Below the pieces are notes generated by a model that searched no databases, was not told where the DNA came from, and saw nothing but the letters and a program-made list of their open reading frames with translations. From assembly GCA_031292195.1 (NCBI GenBank), contig JARLHP010000204.1, forward strand, positions 1-64,000: DNA of 64,000 nucleotides, in the 5' to 3' direction. A program made the position numbers and the translations under genes. The stretch is from Syntrophobacteraceae bacterium. GTDB lineage: Bacteria > Desulfobacterota > Syntrophobacteria > Syntrophobacterales > Syntrophobacteraceae. Shown here in pieces: positions 58,330-64,000 of the stretch (the stretch's first letter is position 1; every line of letters starts with the position of its first letter).

Positions 58330-59247
58330 TTATTTCTCTTCTGCGGTCGAACTTTCCTTCTCCTTGTTTACGCGCTCCTGGCCCAATCCCATGGTCAGGG
58401 CCGTCAGCCCGGCGATACCTCCCAGTTGCATGGTTTCAACGGCCGTGCTGGGTACAATTACGAGCGTGGCGTTCTCCTTTAAACCCTCGTAGAGCATGTT
58501 CATGGCCCTCAAATGAAGAGCGACGGGGTTATTGGTGTAGGTCCTGGCCGCTTCTTCAAACTTTTCCGCCACCTGTCGCTCCGAATCTCCCAGAATCACC
58601 CGCGCCTGACGTTCTCTTTCCGCCTGGGCCTGCATGGACATCGCATTCTCCAGGGCCTGGGGAATAAGTACGTCCTTTACTTCCACCGAAATAACATTAA
58701 CGCCCCACGGCTCGGTGCGCTCATCGATGATCTTCCGCAGCTCGTTACTAATCTTGTCCCTGCCTTCCAGCATGTCCGAAAGCAGGGTCTTGCCGATGAC
58801 ATCGCGCAGAGCCGTTTGGGAGGCCCAACTAATAGCGCTTTGATAGTCGGCTACATCCAGGGCCGCCTTCTTGGGGTCCACAACCTTCCAAAACAACACC
58901 GCATCCACATCCACCGGCACAGTGTCTTTGGTAAGAGTCTTTTCCGCCTTGAAGGAAGCGGTGATGACGCGGGTGTCGATCCAGTAAGGGATCGTGTCGA
59001 TGACCGGGATAATGAAAAATATTCCCGGTCCTTTGAGGGAGCCGAACTTGCCTAACCGCAATATCACCACCCTTTCCCACTCATTCGCAACCCGGATTGC
59101 GACAGAAACAACGATGGCGATAAAAAAGATAATGACTCCAAGCCACACGTTTTCAATGTTGGCTCGATTCATGGCAAATGCCAGTACTCCGCCAAGGCCG
59201 AGAATCACTATGAAGATCAATGCCGCAAAAGAGTTGTTTCTCCGCAT
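58330..59247 (-). CDS. Slipin/stomatin-like SPFH protein
   Basis: ANEWERVVILRLGKFGSLKGPGIFFIIPVIDTIPYWIDTR...KDVLIPQALENAMSMQAQAERERQARVILGDSE. Confidence 0.92.
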   Translation of the reverse strand: MRRNNSFAALIFIVILGLGGVLAFAMNRANIENVWLGVIIFFIAIVVSVAIRVANEWERVVILRLGKFGSLKGPGIFFIIPVIDTIPYWIDTRVITASFKAEKTLTKDTVPVDVDAVLFWKVVDPKKAALDVADYQSAISWASQTALRDVIGKTLLSDMLEGRDKISNELRKIIDERTEPWGVNVISVEVKDVLIPQALENAMSMQAQAERERQARVILGDSERQVAEKFEEAARTYTNNPVALHLRAMNMLYEGLKENATLVIVPSTAVETMQLGGIAGLTALTMGLGQERVNKEKESSTAEEK

Positions 59248-59425
59248 GTCGATTACTCCCTATGATTTGGGCGCCTTAAGAGGGCCTGTTTATCGGGCCG
59301 CCCGGAGTCCCCTCCCCCAAAATCGGTTGGACGGCTCTGGCAGCAAAATCGATTAGCCGCCCGAATGTCGGAGCGCTCGGACCTCTCCGGGGGATAATCG
59401 TGCGACTCGTTTTTGGGTCTTTTCA

Positions 59426-61972
59426 TTATCGCTGCCACAGGATTTGAGCGGATTCCAACGGGACCGCCACCCCGAAGCGCTGAGGCATCACCCGCGCCGT
59501 GTAGTCTCCCGCCGGACGTAGAGCGGGTACCGTCGCGTGATAGACGCAACCAGGGGATGCGTCGGCCGGCGGTCGCGCGCACTTCATTTCCTCTCGCACG
59601 GGACCGCCGCCGTTGATTCCGTCCGCATAAAGCTCAACTCGGACCGAATTCGGGTCGAGATCGTTTAGAAAAATTTCGACTTCAAAGACGTGGTTGTCCG
59701 CGGGGGTTTCAACCCGCAAGGCCCCGAAGCGCAAAGAGTCCCACTTTCGATCCACCGCCAGCTGCCAGCCAACGACTTGCCCGCCCACCGCCCCGTTGTT
59801 TGCCGCCCGCTCACGGTAGGCGGCCGCAGCCGGGAGGTAGTGTTGTTCGGTGTATTCGCGCACAGCGCGGTTGGCGGAAAAGCGCGGCGTCAAACGAGCC
59901 ATGCTTTCACGCATTCGCGCCACCCAGGCGGTGGGAATGGTCTTATCGTCGCGGGAATAGAACTCCGGTATCACTTCGCGCTCCAGCAGGTCGTAAAGCG
60001 AGTCGGCTTCTGCGGCGTCCCGGGCCGGATCGTCGCCATGCTCCCGGCCGTCCCCTAACGCCCAGCCCACTTCCGGCGAGTATGCTTCCGCCCACCAGCC
60101 GTCCAATACCGAGAGATTGACGCCCCCATTTACGAGCACCTTCATGCCGCTCGTTCCGCAAGCCTCCCAGGGCCGCCGTGGCGTGTTGATCCAGACATCG
60201 ACCCCCTGCACCAGATGCTCGGTCAAGAGCATGTCGTAGTCGCTGAGGAAGATCACATGAGGGCGTGCTTCGGGCCGGCGGATGAAGTTTATCCATTCAT
60301 GGATCAACGCCCGCCCGGCTTGGTCCTCCGGATGGGCCTTTCCGGCGATGATGAGCTGCACCGGGCGCTCGGGATTGGTTAAAAGATGAAGCAGCCGCTG
60401 CGGGTTGTGCAGGAGCAGGTTCGGCCTCTTGTAGGTCGCAAAGCGCCGGGCAAAGCCCAGCGTTAACGTATTGGGATCGAATAGATGCTTCGCCCCGTCA
60501 ATCTCCTCGGGCGGCCTGCCGGAGACGCTCAGTTGCCTGGACAATCGCTCGCGGGCGTATTGAACAAGAGATTTTCTTGCGGCGGTTCGAAATTGCCAGA
60601 GCCGGGCGTCGGAGATGTGGCGAATAACCTGCTCCAGGGGTTCTGTCGCCCCCAGCCAGCGGTCTTTTCCGCAGGTGTTCGTCCAAAGATCGTCGGCTGC
60701 CGCCGAGTCCCAGGTCGGCATGTGTACTCCGTTGGTCACATGTCCGACCGGGATTTCGTCCTGCGGCCAGCGGGGAAAGAGGGGCAAAAAGATGTGCCGG
60801 CTCACCTTCCCGTGCAAGCGGCTAACACCATTGACCGCACCGCTCCCCCGGATTGCCAGGTACGCCATGTTGAAACTCTCCGAAGAGTCGTTCGGGTTCT
60901 GGCGGCCAAGGGCCAGCAAATCGTGGAGTGTTATGCCGAGCTTGTGTTCGGCATAACCACCGAGGTATTGTTCGATGAGGGCCGGAGGAAAACGATCAAA
61001 GCCGGCGGTCACCGCGGTGTGTGTGGTGAAGAGGTTCCCTGCTCGCGTGACGGCCAGCGCAACTTCGAAGGGCTGCGCGCTCTCTTGCATGAAACCGCGG
61101 GCGCGTTCCAATACGGCAAAGGCCGCATGCCCTTCGTTGAGATGACAGACTTCCGGCCGGATGCCAAGCGCACCAAGCAATCGCCATCCGCCGATCCCCA
61201 GGAGCATTTCCTGTGCGAGGCGCAGCTCCGGCCCGCCGCCATACAGTTCGCTGGTAATCCCTCGATGTGCGGGGAAGTTCGCCGCGTCATTGCTGTCCAG
61301 CAGGTAAAGCTTCACTCTGCCGACCTGGGCCTGCCAGGCGCGCAGCCAGACCGAGTAACCGGGTAAAGCTATCTCAAGCCGCAGCCACTCGCCGTTGGTT
61401 TGGCGCACAGGCGCGATAGGCAACTGTCCGGGGTCGTTATAGGGGAAGAGGGCCAGTTGCGCTCCCTCCTTGTCGATTACCTGACGAAAATAGCCTTGCT
61501 GGTACAGCAGTCCCACCCCCACTACAGGTACGCCCAAGTCGCTGGCGGCTTTGAGTTGATCGCCGGCTACATTACCCAGCCCGCCCGAGTAGATTGGCAA
61601 AGCTTCGCTCAACATAAATTCCATGCTGAAATACGCGACGCGGGTCAAGGGCGCCTGCGGATGATTTTGCTGAAACCATGCGGGCGCCTTCACCGCTTGC
61701 CGCCTGGTCTGAACCAGGTCCTCAACGTTTTTACGAAAAACGGAATCGCCCAAAACCCGCTCGATCTGGTCACGCGAGACCGTCTGCAGGACAACCCAGG
61801 GATTGCGCGTGATTTCCCACAGTTCGGGATCAAGCTGCCGCCACACTTCGTCTGTAGCGTGATTCCACGACCAGCGCACATCCAGCGCCAGCTCGGCAAG
61901 AGAATCGAACCCCTCGATTTCGGTAGGCAAGAGATTGTATATGGGGTGGCTGGCGCGGGTTCTTTCGCTCAT
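59426..61972 (-). CDS. glgP: Alpha-glucan (glycogen/maltodextrin) phosphorylase
   Basis: 848 aa; YFSMEFMLSEALPIYSGGLGNVAGDQLKAASDLGVPV; GFARRFATYKRPNLL; CGTSGMKVLVNGGVNLSVLDGWW. Confidence 0.93.
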   Translation of the reverse strand: MSERTRASHPIYNLLPTEIEGFDSLAELALDVRWSWNHATDEVWRQLDPELWEITRNPWVVLQTVSRDQIERVLGDSVFRKNVEDLVQTRRQAVKAPAWFQQNHPQAPLTRVAYFSMEFMLSEALPIYSGGLGNVAGDQLKAASDLGVPVVGVGLLYQQGYFRQVIDKEGAQLALFPYNDPGQLPIAPVRQTNGEWLRLEIALPGYSVWLRAWQAQVGRVKLYLLDSNDAANFPAHRGITSELYGGGPELRLAQEMLLGIGGWRLLGALGIRPEVCHLNEGHAAFAVLERARGFMQESAQPFEVALAVTRAGNLFTTHTAVTAGFDRFPPALIEQYLGGYAEHKLGITLHDLLALGRQNPNDSSESFNMAYLAIRGSGAVNGVSRLHGKVSRHIFLPLFPRWPQDEIPVGHVTNGVHMPTWDSAAADDLWTNTCGKDRWLGATEPLEQVIRHISDARLWQFRTAARKSLVQYARERLSRQLSVSGRPPEEIDGAKHLFDPNTLTLGFARRFATYKRPNLLLHNPQRLLHLLTNPERPVQLIIAGKAHPEDQAGRALIHEWINFIRRPEARPHVIFLSDYDMLLTEHLVQGVDVWINTPRRPWEACGTSGMKVLVNGGVNLSVLDGWWAEAYSPEVGWALGDGREHGDDPARDAAEADSLYDLLEREVIPEFYSRDDKTIPTAWVARMRESMARLTPRFSANRAVREYTEQHYLPAAAAYRERAANNGAVGGQVVGWQLAVDRKWDSLRFGALRVETPADNHVFEVEIFLNDLDPNSVRVELYADGINGGGPVREEMKCARPPADASPGCVYHATVPALRPAGDYTARVMPQRFGVAVPLESAQILWQR

Positions 61973-62317
61973 GGTTTCTCCTTCCTATTTTTTCCTGGAC
62001 GAAATGCCGGGCTGCGGTGGGGACGCCAAGGCGCGCGCCTGATGCAGTCCAGCCAGATGGATTGGCCGAGCGTGCCCAATTGTTGCAAAGGATTGTTTTT
62101 CATGTTCTTGCCGCTTTGTCCCCCAACTCCGGTGCCGGCAAGCCCCGTATTACGCAGCTTCGGGAGGTGCTCCAAATGGCCTTAACCGGACATCTCCCAG
62201 ATGCCGACATCGCAGTGAGCACGGTTAGGTGGCCGGAATCATCGGAATACACACATCAACCGGAGTCAGTCCGATTTGATGCTGAGAAAGAATCGATTTT
62301 GTCAAGTGACAAGGAAG

Positions 62318-63061
62318 TTAACGCCTTTTCATGACAGCGGTTCTAATAGCCTCGGTGACGTCTTGCATCGAATTCCCGCATCCCGCACATAGACCGAAGT
62401 GTTGGACCCAGCTCTTGGGCTTGATCTTCATGGTGCGGGTGGCCAGGGTACGGTTGGGCGAGCCTTTGTAGGGTTCGAATTTACCTGAGCCAATGTTCAC
62501 CTCAAGATCATTTTCACAAGGCCGCCCGGTAGAGTCTTTACAACCTGAGACCGAGGCCGGATTGCGCACCAAGGTCCAGAAGGACTGGTATACATGGCTT
62601 TTAGCATTTCCTAAATTTACCACGCGGATGAGATAACGGGTTTGGAATCCCAAGACGCGGACCCTGGCCCAGAAGTCCACGGCCCGGGCGCCGGCGTACT
62701 CCCCCGTGAGCCTGAAGCCGCGGACAATTCTGCTCTCGACAGTGTAAGGCATTATGCTGGTATAATGGTTATAATCGGTTGTGATCCGTATGCACTCCTC
62801 GGGGGTTGCTTCGATAAGTCCCATACTCTGGGCAACGATCGATCCATCGTCAAGTTTCTCCATGCCGAAGAGGATTTTCCCCTTCTCGAGCTCCGATTCA
62901 TCAGGGGAAACGATTACCCTGAAGGATGCCTGCCTCCATGAGATGGGCATTACGTTGGTCAGAGGATCGGCCGACAGATCCATTGCGGCCCGCACAGACA
63001 CGGCGATAACCAACGAGGCCAGTACGATCCCGATTCCATTCAATAATACGGAATATTTCAT
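62318..63061 (-). CDS. Secreted SRPBCC/START-like hypothetical protein
   Basis: N-terminal signal; ATPEECIRITTDYNHYTSIMPYTVESRIV resembles polyketide-cyclase/START-like fold; weak assignment. Confidence 0.5.
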   Translation of the reverse strand: MKYSVLLNGIGIVLASLVIAVSVRAAMDLSADPLTNVMPISWRQASFRVIVSPDESELEKGKILFGMEKLDDGSIVAQSMGLIEATPEECIRITTDYNHYTSIMPYTVESRIVRGFRLTGEYAGARAVDFWARVRVLGFQTRYLIRVVNLGNAKSHVYQSFWTLVRNPASVSGCKDSTGRPCENDLEVNIGSGKFEPYKGSPNRTLATRTMKIKPKSWVQHFGLCAGCGNSMQDVTEAIRTAVMKRR

Positions 63062-63324
63062 CAACTTTTCCACTCGACATTTAGTGTTGCGTCTCATAAA
63101 TAACATAAGGGTAGACCTGCCCTCATTAGCCGGAAAGAACGTGTTCACGTAATGGCGCCTGCTTGTACAAAACCTGATGACGCAAACAACCGGTCGACCA
63201 AGCCTGATGCAACGTTGTAGCGCCCCGTGGCGCGCATCACGTCTGCGACCGGCAAAGATGCCTGCGAGTGAAGAATTTCCTTGGACTGCTGAGCCGGCTC
63301 GTGTCCATCAGCCATCATAATCAC

Positions 63325-63969
63325 TCATGTGACTGGCCCGAGGCGCAGACTTTGACGTAAATGTGTGCGGTCTCCCAATACCCTCAGCAAAGGTCCCTGT
63401 TCCATCATTTCCACTATGCTCAACGCGGCTACCGGCATAACGAGACGGTCGCGGTAGCGGCCCACATCGATGCCTAACAAGGAGCACAGCATGATGCGCG
63501 TCGTTGCTTTGTGGGAGACTACCAGGACATTACCCGAGGGGTAAGTCCGTTCAATCTCATCGAGCACCATGGAGCTTCGGCGGGATATGTCCATTCCCTT
63601 TTCCCCGCCGGTGGGCGCATTCCAACCCGGATCGGACAGCCAGCGCACGTAGTCATCATGAAATTGACGGTTCACTTCCCCCGGGGTCTTGCCCTCCCAC
63701 TGGCCGTAGGCGATCTCTTTAAGTCCATCCCTCAGCTGCGGGGTTAGTCCCAGGGCTTCGCACAAAGGTTGGGCCGTGGCCACGGCTCGCTTCAGGGGAC
63801 TGCAAAAGACGGCCGCCCAGGCAAGGTCTCTATAGGCGGCGGCAAAATCCTGCGCCATTTCATAGCCTGCCGGGGTCAAGTCGGTATCAAGAGCGCCGCA
63901 ATAGCCGCCTGTAAGGCTGGCGGTGGTTTCACCATGTCGAAGAAAGTAGAGAATAAGGCCCATGCTCAT
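63325..63969 (-). CDS. Histidine phosphatase family protein
   Basis: LYFLRHGETTASLTGGYCGALDTDLTPAGYEMAQ...FCSPLKRAVATAQPL...VVSHKATTRIMLC. Confidence 0.92.
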   Translation of the reverse strand: MSMGLILYFLRHGETTASLTGGYCGALDTDLTPAGYEMAQDFAAAYRDLAWAAVFCSPLKRAVATAQPLCEALGLTPQLRDGLKEIAYGQWEGKTPGEVNRQFHDDYVRWLSDPGWNAPTGGEKGMDISRRSSMVLDEIERTYPSGNVLVVSHKATTRIMLCSLLGIDVGRYRDRLVMPVAALSIVEMMEQGPLLRVLGDRTHLRQSLRLGPVT

Positions 63970-64000
63970 TAGTTTCCTTTGAGACCTCCCAATTCGATCT

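Noticed and set aside
1-64000. tRNA/rRNA genes
   Set aside because: Looked for T-loop GGTTCRANTC-like signatures and rRNA-like blocks in intergenic gaps; nothing convincing by eye (tRNAscan-SE would be decisive)

Overview
64 kb of bacterial chromosome. Gene content resembles a Syntrophobacter-like deltaproteobacterium, but that placement is inference. About 50 protein-coding genes are supported by recognisable family motifs. No rRNA, tRNA or CRISPR array was recognised by eye. Housekeeping blocks: argS, hflK/hflC, folC, lptD, rplM-rpsI-argC-truA, rlmN, hisI-hisG, engB, rpsD, ubiE, rpmB, purM. Accessory content: an edge-truncated mqsRA toxin-antitoxin locus with paired palindromic operators; four Uma2-family (DUF820) nuclease paralogs, three in tandem, sharing near-identical 5' ends and flanks; a PEP-CTERM gene with a sigma-54 promoter and three upstream TGTAAA-N5-CCGAC repeats; a tandem-duplicated MTA/SAH-type deaminase whose linker is encoded by a heptanucleotide repeat; a secreted serpin; a doubly truncated CheR/PAS kinase abutting a 5'-truncated phospholipase-D gene; and a co-directional glgP-slipin-HAD-phosphoketolase-aldolase-P-type ATPase block. 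The most unusual sequence-level signal is a family of intergenic hairpins built from tandem 7-nt units in inverted arms. They recur at several loci, supply stop codons or C-terminal tails of adjacent ORFs, and in one case form a protein linker. All family assignments come from reading motifs by eye; no searches were run.
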